In this document: one piece after another, positions 1 through 9,011 of the stretch
How positions within the stretch are numbered: position 1 is the stretch's first letter
Layout: each line of letters starts with the position of its first letter
Assembly: GCA_944472135.2 (NCBI GenBank)
Contig: OX235265.1
Coordinates: forward strand, 92,970,984 to 93,034,983
Direction of reading: 5' to 3'
DNA from: Trichobilharzia regenti
Lineage: Eukaryota; Platyhelminthes; Trematoda; Strigeidida; Schistosomatidae
Length of the DNA stretch: 64,000 nt
Notes under the pieces: model-generated
The model's database searches: none
The model's input: only the letters and a program-made list of their open reading frames with translations
Told to the model about the DNA's origin: nothing
Program-made: the position numbers and the translations under genes

Positions 1-362
1 CTCCCTATCTTTATGCTAGGAGTGAGTCAATGTAGTCCGGTCCAGTTCTGTAGCGTCATACCATGTTACATTTCACAGAAGCAAATCACATGCCAAAAAC
101 ATTCAAAGATTGCTGCTTGTCAAGGTGTTCACAAGACTCTGCATTTCATCAGTCAGCGTCTTCACTTAGGAGGACAATATCATCTGCATATTCTAAGTTA
201 ATGAGATTATTTCCTGGTAGTAACAAGTCAATCCCTGAGTCGCTGAAGTCAATCATTTACGGTTCAATCAATTTGTGCAATATCTATGATGAAATGAAAA
301 AGAGATGAGGACAGCGGGCATCCCTAACGGACACCAATGGTTGTCATCACTTTAGATGACAG
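1..362 (-). mobile_element. RTE-1 type LINE fragment, reverse transcriptase
   Basis: Read on the minus strand, this is a decayed piece of the reverse transcriptase of an RTE-clade LINE, here called RTE-1. It includes the stretch before and around the YADD region, with stops and small indels. The same protein is much better preserved at 15627-16427, and the antisense matches closely at 57738-57974. It is 5'-truncated and runs off the left edge of the window. RTE elements copy themselves by target-primed reverse transcription; this copy cannot encode an active protein. Confidence 0.75.
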
Positions 363-399
363 CTCTCAATGAGCTCTTACACAGCTGTATTAGGTCGAG

Positions 400-432
400 A
401 ATAAATATATATATATATAGAGAGAGAGAGAT
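400..432. repeat. (AT)n/(AG)n microsatellite
   Basis: A short run of TA repeats is followed by AG repeats. It separates the RTE-1 fragment from the exon at 508-655. Confidence 0.85.
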
Positions 433-507
433 TCAGTGAGCCATGCAATACATTACTCACTTATTCACGACAAAAAAGGGACATGTGATGCACTTCCCGA
501 AACTTAC

Positions 508-655
508 CAGATGAAGCCAATGAATGGACTTGTTTTAGCCACAGACCGTAAAAACTATAACCTTCATAGAGTCGTTGTAGGCGCTGAATATGTGCTAACT
601 CTGGCTCTCTTATCAAGGTTGCATAACTGGCTGCATATCTATTTTTTTGGACAAA
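508..655 (-). CDS. Host exon, minus-strand gene of unknown identity (possibly TAF1A-like)
   Basis: A 148-nt open exon on the minus strand has a good acceptor (pyrimidine tract then TTCCAG) and a strong donor, GTAAGT. It encodes about 49 residues beginning FVQKNRYAASYAT and ending near VHSLASSG, rich in Leu, Arg and aromatics and probably helical. It starts in phase 0, which agrees with the phase-0 end of the exon at 2900-3014. From memory, an EPELAHIQRL..LYEGYSFYGLW segment vaguely resembles the region of TAF1A (RNA polymerase I SL1 subunit) that follows its N-terminal helical repeats. That identity is a guess; the exon call itself rests on splice sites and coding character. Confidence 0.6.
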
Positions 656-744
656 CTGGAAGAAACAGAGATTTACATTATTAAAATAAACGCTTGGGAA
701 AATTGAATATTGAAGATGTGTAAACAAGTATATATGTCAATTAA

Positions 745-945
745 ATTAATAATCCCTATTCAGACATAAAAACAAGTAATTCCGCGAAGAAAATTCCCTT
801 TTCCATGATTTCATTCTCATAGTTGTACAGCATACATGAATTACAATAGGCAATAACAATCAGTTTTCTTGTATGCGTCGTCGAAGTTTGAAACTGAGTG
901 GAAATACTAGTGCGATAATATTGGTGTATAGGATTATGAGATATT
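745..945 (-). mobile_element. PLE terminal repeat (pLTR) fragment
   Basis: AT-rich sequence sharing the arrangement GCGAAGAAAATT..CTTTTC..TGTACAGC with the pLTR pieces near 3840 and 52010. It is non-coding and diverged. It may be the remnant of the 5' inverted arm of a Penelope-like element. This call is weaker than those for the coding PLE fragments. Confidence 0.35.
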
Positions 946-2085
946 GTTATTATTATTTCCTTTAATTTCCAGAGGAACATAGGGTTTCAGCCGCGCATCT
1001 CCATTGCGTTCGGTTCTCTGCTAGAGTTCTCACCTGGTTCCAAGTCTGCCCACGTGTTTTCATCTCCTCTTCACATGATCTCCTCTACTCCATGTCACCC
1101 TCACACTGACGACCAACTCGCCGCTTTCCATTCGGCCGGGTTCCACTCGAGCAATGGCTTGTCTAGTGATGTCACTTGATGGTTTCCTCTGAGTATGGCC
1201 AATCCAATCAATCTCCATTTCTTCCTGCTTATTTGTTGCACAATCGGTTCCTGCTGGGTCGGTTCGCTCCCAGAGATGCCTGTTGCTGATCTTTTCTGGC
1301 TCGCCATCTGATCTTGAGTAGTAGCAAAGACAGCTGTTGATAAAGGTCTGTAGTTTGTTTGAGATGCTCTTTATGACGCGCCAAGTCTCTGATCCACCCG
1401 TATAGTAGCACTGACTTCACATTGGAGTTGAAAATCCAGGTTTTATTTGCATTTTCATACTGAGTGCTGTTGATCTCCTTCACACAGACTTGAGAGTAGT
1501 GAAAGCTTGTCTTGCTTTTCCGATTCTTGCTTTGATATCCTTGTCAGTTCCGTCCGCCTGTAGTTGAAACGATGCTTCCCAGGTAGGTAAAGGGGGTTGT
1601 TTCTTTCAGGTTCATCCCATTTATGCTGGTTGATTGTTGTCTATTGTTATTGTTGCTGTTGGTTGTGTTGGCCAGGAATCTTTATCACCACATCTGTTTT
1701 CCCTATGTTCACCTGAAGTCCTATTTTTGATGCTTCTTCCTCTATCGCCAACTTGTTGCTTTTCACTTGCATATCTTCCAGTTTGTGGGAAATCAGACAT
1801 ATATCATCGGCGAAGTCCAGATCCTTCAAGTATTTCATGAGGGTCCATTTTATGCCTGTTTCCTCGAAGCCAGCTGTCTTTCGCATTATCCAGTCTACTG
1901 CAATCAGGAAAATCATTGGCGATAGTAGGCAGCCAGCCAGATGATCTTACTCCTGTCCTCATTTCGAAGGATTCAATAAGTTTCCCGTTGTGGATTACTT
2001 GGTATGCAGCATTGTCGTACAACTGTTGGATGAGATGTATAATTGTTGGTAGCGAAGTAGTTGTCAAATCACCTCTCAAGTTATA
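946..2085 (-). mobile_element. RTE-2 type LINE, 5'-truncated
   Basis: On the minus strand this encodes, with frameshifts, the last part of an RTE-clade endonuclease/reverse transcriptase: HLIQQLYDNA, the VDWIMRKT segment, the catalytic FADDICLISHKLEDMQ motif, VLLYG, and the C-terminal WNP region. The 3' end is well defined: a conserved CCCTATGTTCC block, then an A/T-rich (ATAATA)-like tail at 946-965. A sister copy in the other orientation is at 60223-61196. The 5' truncation point at about 2085 abuts a PLE fragment in the opposite orientation. Confidence 0.8.
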
Positions 2086-2800
2086 AAGGGGGTTTAACTT
2101 CTACAAAAGATACGTAGATGACACATTCATTATATATGCGATGAGGACTGCAACTTAGATGACATCCAGTATTCAGTGATAGTCATCCTTCCTGCTATGC
2201 GGTTCACCCTAGAAAAAGAAACTGAGAGCAAAATATCTTGATGTGTTAGTCACAAGAAGAGTTGATGGGTCTTTGAAAAGATCACATTTACAGAAAATCG
2301 ACGTGGACAGGACAACAACTCAGTAACTTTTTTGTCCCCTTAGATAGAAAAAGGAATCTAATCCGTTCTCTCTAACAACACAGGTCCAGAGAACTTGTAG
2401 AGAGGACATAGTGTTGATGATGAACTTGAACAACTAAAAGAAACCTTCATAGAGAGAGAACGGGGTATCTACTGTGCTTCGCCAAGGTCAACAGCAAACT
2501 ACATAGAGGAAATACAGAGACTGACGACGTAGCTAAAAAATGTGTTCCACCTAAAATTAGGATTTTGGCGTGACACTACGAGTGTGACACTTAAGAATCA
2601 TTTGGATCATTGAGAAAAACGTCCTTCGATACCACTCAATGAATAACCTACTCTAGCCGTCCACTGATGCACCTTAATGTCAAAGAAATGTTACCTCTAC
2701 TGTCTAATTTCATGTGTATTTATATGTTGACCTGACCTTGCTAATGACACCCAGTCTTAGGCAGACTGTCTATCTGCTTCTCACAGCAAGTTCTGCGCCT
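2086..2800 (+). mobile_element. Penelope-like element, RT fragment
   Basis: The fragment opens with FYKRYVDDTFII, the typical YVDD catalytic motif of Penelope-like reverse transcriptases (Tyr-Val-Asp-Asp codons at 2111-2122). Downstream, in shifting frames, are KYLDVLV, a YSSRPL block and the MCIY lead-in to the GIY-YIG endonuclease. Many stops make it a dead copy. Its 5' side is cut by the RTE-2 junction at about 2085. The region 2800-2899 shows no further feature. Confidence 0.7.
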
Positions 2801-2899
2801 ATTAGAAATGGGTGGAGGTTAAAGAAGCCGTCTCTATCTGCAAGAGATTCGCAACACTTCAAATACAATGCAGCTTAATTATTTATACATATAACATAC

Positions 2900-3014
2900 C
2901 TGTTTGTTAGCGCGGCAAAATTGAATATTTCCCAGATTTCCTTTGCTCATCTCATACAGAGTATATTCTAGTACACGATTATTTTCATCACTTAAAAGAA
3001 ACATATCCAAAATC
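2900..3014 (-). CDS. Host exon, same minus-strand gene as 508-655
   Basis: A 115-nt exon with acceptor TTCGTAG and donor CAG|GTATGT on the minus strand. It supplies the last base of one codon and then about 38 codons (ILDMFLLSDENNRVLEY..FCRANKQ), ending in phase 0. That is compatible with direct splicing to the exon at 508-655. The acidic/aromatic composition and lack of stops contrast with the surrounding repeats. Gene identity is unknown. The phase does not match the exon at 6951-7086 directly, so an intermediate exon is expected between them if all three belong to one gene. Confidence 0.6.
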
Positions 3015-3135
3015 CTACGAATAAAGTAAAAAAATAAAAAAGCTTTAGAAGTTAACTGATAATTCATGAAGATATTTGAACACTAGACAAGAACGCAATG
3101 ATCCAAACCACAATTATTATTATTATTATTATTAT

Positions 3136-3470
3136 TGTGGTGACAGCAGGCTGCTAGCCAATTGGTAGACATTAATTTACGTCAATGTATAGGTCAATAA
3201 TATTGGCCGTGAGAAAATATGAACAAGACGGATTCAACAACCAATCACAACAGACTTAAAGTGGGTAAATAAGATTCGCAAATATATGGCTTAACTCTTT
3301 GAGAAACCAGACACAAGCAGTAAAGAATAACTTTGAGCAAGAAACAACCAATCAGAATACTGTTTGTCTGCTTGAATAAGCTACAATAATGTACATGAAA
3401 TATATATAAATACGTGTTGATTTCCGTAATAAAACGATCTGTTGCCTGGCCCTTGTCTTCTGTTGTTACA
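3136..3470 (+). mobile_element. Solo LTR, Boudicca/CsRn1-like gypsy
   Basis: A 335-bp LTR beginning TGTGGTGA and ending TTGTTACA, about the same length and sequence as the paired LTRs at 8242-8567 and 8990-9315. It contains CCAAT-like blocks, a TATAAATAC box and an AATAAAA signal in the same order. No internal region is present, so it is a recombination product. A 4-bp TTAT flank occurs on both sides but lies in an ATT microsatellite, so the duplication is ambiguous. Confidence 0.85.
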
Positions 3471-3515
3471 TTATTATTACGATGAAATCAAATAAATCAA
3501 ATCGCCATGAGGAAA

Positions 3516-3772
3516 AATGCGTCAGTGGTTCAGCAGTAGGACGCTCGCCAACTACTACACCTCACATGGTCCATTCCGGGGTTCGATTCCCTGTCTACTC
3601 ATTCCTAAACCTCAGTAAGCTGATAGTAAGAGGCCGGTAAAGAAGAGAAGGTTGGTGTTAACAGGCTAGCAACCACATCCTGTAGAAATAGAAACCACTA
3701 CTGCCGAAACTTTAAGGCAGCTCAGGCTTGTAGCCGTATGTCCCACTCAGAACGTATAGGAATAAAATAATG
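3516..3772 (+). mobile_element. SINE family A (tRNA-like head, RTE-type tail)
   Basis: It begins with a tRNA-like pol III promoter: an A-box like TGGTTCAGCAG and a B-box GGTTCGATTCC at 3580-3590. A body containing GAGGCCGGTAAAGAAG and GCTAGCAACC follows. The tail TATGTCCCACTCAGAA then an AATAAAATAA run resembles the 3' end of the RTE-2 LINE (CCCTATGTTCCA). The copy at 6483-6760 has the same layout and better-preserved boxes. Confidence 0.7.
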
Positions 3773-4440
3773 AAGAGAACCGATGATTGTTGGAGGAAAG
3801 AAAAACGAATAAATCAAGAATAGTAAAGGAATGCACACATTTGATCATAGGGAATAAAAAGACAGTTGCAGCGAAGAAAATTTTCTTTTCGACGAAGTCA
3901 CCGTCAATTAGGCTGTACACTCGCGTATTTATAATATATGGGTAGGAAAGTTCCATATTAATTTCCAGTCAAGGGTCAGATTAATAGAATTACAATTAGG
4001 CATTAAAATCCCATAATAAACAGGGGGTGGATAAAGCTTAAACAGAGTAACATCATAATTACTGAGAAGATTGACACTGATTGTGCAATTGGGGATTAGA
4101 AATGTAGAAATAACAACAATAGACAGGATATTTGGATAAAAAAACCCAGGGGGATCATAACTAATGTGATGAATAATTGTTTATGCAATCAGGGATTAAA
4201 TATGTAGAAATAATAAAATGACAAAATAGAGAAGAAGTTCGGATATGAAAATATGGTATTGTAAATAGGGATTAAGAAAAACTTGGAAATAACATGAATA
4301 AACAGGAAGTTTGGATAAGAAAGTCAATGGGATAGTCACTATTAGAAGAATTAACTGTTTATGAATTTTTGTGTTTACTAATTTATAACGGCCTAAATTG
4401 CTAATACGAATGCAGACATGGTGTGAAAATGGAAAACAAC
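3773..4440 (-). mobile_element. PLE terminal repeat (pLTR), minus orientation
   Basis: AT-rich, non-coding sequence. On the minus strand it carries TACAGC, then GTCGAAAAG, then TTCTTCGCTG, the same ordered blocks as in the pLTR arms at 51866-52527. The A/T-rich arm lies upstream of the PLE coding fragment at 5336 in inverted orientation, as in the better-preserved PLE at 51.9-54.4 kb. The individual blocks could pair as a degenerate hammerhead (CAGC/GCTG helix, GAAA, a self-complementary AAGAAAATTTTCTT arm), but the CUGANGA box is damaged. Confidence 0.45.
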
Positions 4441-4470
4441 GTGGAAATTATTAGCCTAACAAATAGTAGT

Positions 4471-4645
4471 GTGGTGAGAGCTGGCTGTTAGTCAAAATTG
4501 GTGGACAGTAATTTACGTCAATGTTTATGTCCCCAATATTGGTCGTGAGAAAAATGAGAACAACGGCTTTGCGTAGGCGGATAAAGTTAGCATATAGATG
4601 ATCTGACATTCAAGAAACAAGACAAATAAGCGAACAATATTGTTT
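4471..4645 (+). mobile_element. 5' half of a Boudicca-like LTR
   Basis: Starts TGTGGTGAGAGCTGGCTG and follows the LTR family of 61316-61625 through the CCCCAATATTGGTCGTGA block, then breaks off before the promoter half. It may have been interrupted or truncated when the repeat at 4675-5265 arrived. Confidence 0.7.
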
Positions 4646-4674
4646 TCAATTAAATCTTCTTTAGGCTTTACTCC

Positions 4675-5265
4675 AATTTACATGGCCTCCAAAGCCTCAG
4701 GACGGTCGGGGGTGGGTGTCTTGCGCTGCGGGTTGGCCACCCCTCCGTACACCTCTTGAAATGCTCCCATATGACCGGGCGTCTTACATAGCCTCTCCTG
4801 AGGAAGTCCTACTCACTGCCTTCACGTGGCGGAGGTGTTTATTTCACCGAAGTGAGGGGGCAAAAGCGGATGCCCGGCGCTCTTCACCTGGTTGACTGTC
4901 CATTGGATGACAGTCTAGGGGAGATGGCTAAACCCTGATTCCAAACCTCCAACGACTGGCGTATGAAGCTCACCGGCAGACGTATGGACAAAGGGCTTAT
5001 TGGATGCCCTGGATGACTGGCCCCTTTCAAAAAGGCGAATGAACCGGACTCCGGTCACCGGCTACCAATGGATAGTGGACTCCCTACTCCACTCCTACTG
5101 CCTTGTAGGTCACACTTGGTTGTGTAAAGGCTAGAGCTGCACTCTCAAACAAAAGGCCGAGCGATGCTGGGGACATCACTCGTACCCAATTCCCATGAAA
5201 CTTCATGGTTCATGAAGCCGGCTCATCCTCCCGTAGGAGATAGCCGAAGTAAAGTAAAGTAAGTA
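4675..5265 (+). mobile_element. Unclassified GC-richer dispersed repeat with (AAGT)n tail
   Basis: A 590-bp block with clearly higher GC than its neighbours and no coding frame. It ends with short AAGT/TAAAG tandem units at 5242-5262. The string AATTTACAT occurs just before (about 4671) and just after (about 5268) the block, which would be a target-site duplication. A short tandem tail plus target duplication indicates retroposition, like the tails of RTE-dependent elements. I see neither a convincing tRNA-like head nor a reverse transcriptase, so it could be a LINE untranslated region or a non-autonomous element. Confidence 0.5.
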
Positions 5266-5335
5266 ATTTACATAGACTTATATATAAAAATTTTTAACCA
5301 ATGACAGTGATTTTATGGATCAAATAATAATAATG

Positions 5336-6470
5336 TAGCAAGACGTATCTGTACAGATCGTTCCCTAGAAAATGAGCTAGGATACATCCAAAATACGTTG
5401 GTTCAAATGGGTTATCCTAGTAGATTTGTAAGGAGACACATGAATACCAGGTACAATAAAGAAAACTAACAACAGTTAAAAAGAAACAACTGTTCATGAA
5501 AATGCAATTTAATGGGGACGTGGCTAGCGAAGTCTTACATCTGAGATTATCGAGATCGATAAAACGGACTTATACTGCCACCACCCTTTGATTGTCATTT
5601 TCCAGCTGCCGACCAATTATGATTGCTCAAGTGAAAGATAAGCTACCTAGCTGTGCCTCTTCTATGTGTATCTATAAATTTGGTTGCTCTTGTGGAGAGA
5701 GCTGGCTATATAGGACGAACAACGAGACAGCTTAACAAACGCATTAACGAGCATCTTCCTTCATGGTTCTGAGAAGGTCAAATAAAATCTATAAGAAGTT
5801 CCAGTTTTGCTCATTTGATTGTGATAGCGGTCACCAAGTGGACAAAAATAGTGCCTTCAAAGTTATCTATCGCATATTCCATCGAGCATTTCGAACGGAA
5901 TTCGAATACGTCCTTTACACATAGCCGAAGCTATGGGAATCAATTCGAGAGAACAATCCTAGTCTTTGCATACAAAAGAAGTTCGTTCTACCGCTGTCTC
6001 TCCCTTGCTTAGCCTAGGTGAAATCTATTCAAAACCCTCCCACCCTTTCTTATTTTCCATCTCCTTCGTACGTTTATGATATTTATTTAAACTCCGATTA
6101 TCTGTTCACTTCACTTACCTTTAGTATTACGTAACTTTTAAGATTTGACCTAATGTATTTACTGAATTGTCTACATATACAAATAGTACTCCCTTCGTTA
6201 TTCCTATCGCCACCTGCATAAACCTTATCAATATTTTGTTATCATTATAATCATCCCCACTCACCCTACTCCCATTGATTTACAACTCTATGCATGAAAA
6301 ATTACACATACTATGTTTCACAAATTCAATAAATCCTTATTCTAACTTTAGCCAGAAATCAAAAAACCTACTACTACATTCTGATGACTTCCCACAATTG
6401 CCAAGTGTTAGTGAACATTTGAAAAATAGAAAGAAAGAGTGCACAATTCATTGTTAATATACTTCATTCA
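5336..6470 (+). mobile_element. Penelope-like element, 3' coding end and UTR
   Basis: Frameshifted PLE reading frame. ARRICTDRSLENEL and the MGYPSRFVRRH segment are followed by MCIYKFGCSCGE and, after one frameshift, AGYIGRTTRQLNKRINEHLP. The latter is the GIY-YIG nuclease core with its Cys-x-Cys lead-in. The C-terminus ends near 6012 (65-residue open piece 5815-6012). AT-rich untranslated sequence runs to 6470, where a SINE follows. It matches the family at 52503-53141. Not functional. Confidence 0.75.
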
Positions 6471-6482
6471 GATTACGAAGAA

Positions 6483-6760
6483 GTGCGTCGGTGGCACAGC
6501 GGTACAATGCTCGCCCCCATGCGCCTCACGTGGTCTAGGGTTCGATCCCCAGCGGGCGTACACCTTCACCTCACTAAGCCAGAGTAATAAGACTAGTAAA
6601 AAATAGGGAAGACTGGGGGCATGAGGCTAGCAAATCACCCATCCCCCATCCTTTAAAACCAAATACCCGTGCTACCGATACTTCAAGTCCCTATCTTGAA
6701 CCCCTATGTTCCACCTGGAAAGTACGAGAATAAAATAAATAAATAAATAAATGAATAAAG
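6483..6760 (+). mobile_element. SINE family A, well-preserved copy
   Basis: The head GTGCGTCGGTGGCACAGCGG fits an A-box (TGGCACAGCGG), with a perfect B-box GGTTCGATCCC at about 6539. The body ends CCCTATGTTCCACCTGGAA and then (AAATA)n. That 19-base ending also occurs at the 3' end of the RTE-2 LINE at 13618-13640 with one difference. The structure indicates RNA polymerase III transcription and use of the RTE-2 reverse transcriptase for mobility, an inference from the shared tail. Confidence 0.8.
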
Positions 6761-6950
6761 ATTACAAAGACATAAGCATGACAGAAACAGGATTTTTTTG
6801 AAAATAATAAAGATGTGTACAAACCTTTATAACTCTCTCTCACCTGTTAAATGACTTTAATCCTGTATCATCTTTAAGACACTGAAATATATGAAATGCA
6901 ACCTACAAAAAAAAGTTGTTATCTAAAGTTAAAAACACAAAGTAACTTAC

Positions 6951-7086
6951 ACGCCAAACCCAGGCCGGAGACATCGGATAGGCATGAATTGCATGCGTTA
7001 ACAATCTTGCTGCCTCTTTAAATTTATGCCTTGATAAAAACCGCCACATAGTACACATAACACGTGCTTTCTCACAATAAAGCAAC
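6951..7086 (-). CDS. Host exon of minus-strand gene, helical-repeat-like
   Basis: A 136-nt exon with acceptor GATTTCAG and strong donor CGT|GTAAGT. It encodes about 45 residues, LLYCEKARVMCTMW..SRHKFKEAARLLTHAI..SPAWVWR. The spacing of W, L and A residues looks like a TPR-type helix pair (FKEAARLLTHAI). It starts with one base completing a codon and ends in phase 0. It lies upstream of 2900-3014 on the same strand. From memory the LSRHKFKEAA piece is similar in feel to the N-terminal helical repeat of TAF1A; this is unverified. Confidence 0.6.
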
Positions 7087-7204
7087 CTGAAATCTTCTAC
7101 AAATGAAAAAAAAGCAACATACACAACAGCAGCATAATTGTGTTAATTCAGCTTTATATCCCCTGAGAAATCAGTTGGGCAATAGACGTGTATGTGTGTG
7201 TGAA

Positions 7205-7460
7205 AGTTGATTACCTTCTGAGATTCGAACCCACGTCCTCCAGTGAGTGCTGCAGTCAGAGACGCTACCACTGAGCTATTCGGGCTCGCGACTGACTTCC
7301 TGTAGGACTATAGTGGGTATTTTCATTGGACACTAGTAACTAGTGTGACGTGTCTAGTTCAATCTTTGGTGAAGACTGAATTCTATAAGTCAGCTCTGTA
7401 ATGTGGCCGCCATTCTAGACAGCTCACCATCACGGTGCACATTGATAGTAGATCAAAATA
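7205..7460 (-). mobile_element. Hammerhead SINE/satellite family E, copy 1
   Basis: On the minus strand there is a non-coding body (GTGCACCGTGATGGTGAGCTG) followed by a tRNA-like head: AGCTCAGTGGTAGCG as A-box, GGTTCGAATCTC as B-box. The copy ends right after the B-box, without a hammerhead. The order body then head differs from the plus-strand copy at 7470-7800, so units appear circularly permuted. Confidence 0.65.
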
Positions 7461-7469
7461 TCCACTACA

Positions 7470-7800
7470 GTACTACAGGAGATCAATCGCGAGCTAGCCC
7501 GAATAGCTCAATGGTAATGTCTCTGACTCCAGTGCTCACTAGGTGACGCGGGTTCGAATCTCAGAAAGGAAATGAGTTCTTTCAAGGTCGAAGGTATGCC
7601 TTGCTGACTAGTGAGTGCCAACTAGCACGAAACCTAGGTCGAAGGCTTCCTGCCGATTGCCTCCAACCATCTACTCTCATCAAATTAATGTGCACTGTGA
7701 TGGCAAGCTACCTAAAATGGTGGCCACATTACAAAGCTGACTGATAGAATTCAGTCTGCACCAAAGAAAGGACTAGACAGATCACACTAGTTACTAATGT
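7470..7800 (+). mobile_element. Hammerhead SINE/satellite family E, copy 2
   Basis: In order: a pre-head block (GTACTACAGGAGATCAATCG), a tRNA-like head (AATAGCTCAATGGTAATG; B-box GGTTCGAATCTC at about 7550), a hammerhead-like motif (7609-7650), and the body with GTGCACTGTGATGGCAAGCT. It stands in inverted orientation between two minus copies, all within 1 kb. Confidence 0.65.
7603..7652 (+). ncRNA. Degenerate hammerhead ribozyme motif (family E)
   Basis: The elements occur in order. CTGA and TGA are separated by a 4-nt CTAG insertion relative to CUGANGA. Stem II is GTGC/GCAC around CAACTA. GAAA follows, then stem III as the perfect palindrome ACCTAGGT, a GTC cleavage triplet, and helix I as GCCTT/AAGGC with one mismatch at its base. 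Stem II differs compensatorily from GTCC/GGAC in the Sm-alpha-type copies, which supports a true ribozyme ancestry. The core insertion probably impairs cleavage. Confidence 0.55.
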
Positions 7801-7854
7801 TCAATCAAAATACAATAAAACATTATTAATTGACTGGGTGAAGTTTTGGTCCTA

Positions 7855-8215
7855 TCAATTGTAACTTCGAAACCTTGAGGCTTATTGATATTAGGAAGCA
7901 CCACCTGGCCCATGTTTCGCGTTGGTTAGAACTAGTCAGAAACGCTTATCTCCAACTTTGAAGGAAGTCACGTCGCTTCTGAGATTCAAACCCGCCTCAC
8001 TACTCAGTGAGTGCAGCAGTCAGAGACAATGTTACCATTGAGCTATTCGGGTTCGCGACTGGCCTCCTGTAGGACAGTATCAGTGCTTCTTTCGTCGGTG
8101 CAGACTGAATTCTATCAGTCAGGTTTGCAATAAGGCCACACCATCAAGCTAGGTATGGCTCACCATGACGGTGCACTTTGAATTGTTGATAATAGATGGT
8201 TGGAGGTTTAGTTTT
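7855..8215 (-). mobile_element. Hammerhead SINE/satellite family E, copy 3
   Basis: On the minus strand: body (GTGCACCGTCATGGTGAGCC), tRNA-like head (GAATAGCTCAATGGTAAC; B-box GGTTTGAATCTC), then a diverged hammerhead remnant (CTGACTAGTTC..ACGCGAAACATGGGCC). The head and body match copies 1 and 2. Confidence 0.6.
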
Positions 8216-8241
8216 CGTGTGTCTAATTATTTTTCTTCTTT

Positions 8242-8567
8242 TGTGGTGAGAGCAGGCTGCTAGCCGATTGGTTGGCACTAATCTACGTTAAGGTCTAGGT
8301 CACTAATATGGGCCGTGAGAAAATATGAACAAGCCTGAGTCAACAACCAATCACAGCAAAGTTAACGTGGCAGAATATGATTCGCAGAGAGAACTCTATT
8401 TGTCAAGGAAGCCCGAAACAACCAATCAGAAGCCTGCGTTTGTCTACCTAAACAACCAATCAGATGACTGCGCTTGTCTATAATAATGTAGTTGAAAGAT
8501 GTATAAATACGTGTTGATTTTCATAATAAAACGATCTGTTGCCTGGCCCTTGTCTTCTGTTGTTACA
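8242..8567 (+). repeat. 5' LTR of mini gypsy element
   Basis: 326 bp, TG..CA ends. It contains several CCAATCA motifs, TATAAATACG as likely promoter and AATAAAACG as likely polyadenylation signal. Confidence 0.9.
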
Positions 8568-8591
8568 TTTGGTGTCGCTGCCTACCGACAA

Positions 8592-9011
8592 ATGAAAAGC
8601 CTATACCCTGCAGTTTTTGATGGAGACATATGGATCTTCGGGCAGGACTTCAAGGCTTCTGCGCAGTTGAGTGGCGTTCAAGATCTGTCAGCGATGGAGC
8701 TGCTACTTGAGACGCTGCTGGGAGGTCGGGCGAAAGCAGCATATGAAGGTGTGGGCCGAAGTATGGACGAATGTTCGACAGGGTCAGGCAAACAGTTTCC
8801 AAAGTGGGAAGGACCATATATGGTCACTTCGAGATGGGGTTACGCAGACACAGTCGCAATGGCGAACAATGAGAGGCGCGTGAACGTCAGCGAGCTCCAG
8901 AAATGGATACAGCGAGACAAGCCAACGATAACGCCTGCACCAAGTAGATCAAGCCGACTTCAGTCGCACGTATTTGACGGGGGGACGAGTGTGGTGAGAG
9001 CAGGCTGCTAG
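8592..9011 (+). CDS. Gag-start/integrase-end fusion ORF of the mini gypsy element
   Basis: The open frame from this ATG runs 140 codons and stops inside the 3' LTR. The first ~45 residues (MKSLYPAVFDGDIWIFGQDF, then LLLETLLGGRAKAAYEGV) resemble the N-terminus of gypsy Gag; compare the gag fragment at 48750-49330 (LLGTLLRGQAKAEYDS). After GSGKQ the frame switches to the C-terminal tail of integrase (FPKWEGPYMVTSRWG, then RVNVSELQKWI and FDGGTSVV). Everything between, normally several kilobases, is missing. The same fusion point is kept in the other two copies. No catalytic residues remain; whether the protein is made is unknown. Confidence 0.75.
   Translation: MKSLYPAVFDGDIWIFGQDFKASAQLSGVQDLSAMELLLETLLGGRAKAAYEGVGRSMDECSTGSGKQFPKWEGPYMVTSRWGYADTVAMANNERRVNVSELQKWIQRDKPTITPAPSRSSRLQSHVFDGGTSVVRAGC

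Noticed and set aside
6483..6560. tRNA gene
   Set aside because: The A- and B-boxes are good, but no consistent cloverleaf with acceptor stem was visible and the sequence continues into a SINE body with LINE-type tail. The same applies to the other tRNA-like heads at 3516, 7205-8100, 14.4, 33.2, 47.6, 47.8, 50.6, 53.2-53.5 and 58.5 kb.
8499..8591. Start of the mini gypsy ORF inside the 5' LTR
   Set aside because: The frame is open from 8499, but the transcript of an LTR element would begin near or after this point. The ATG at 8592, where Gag homology starts, is more plausible.
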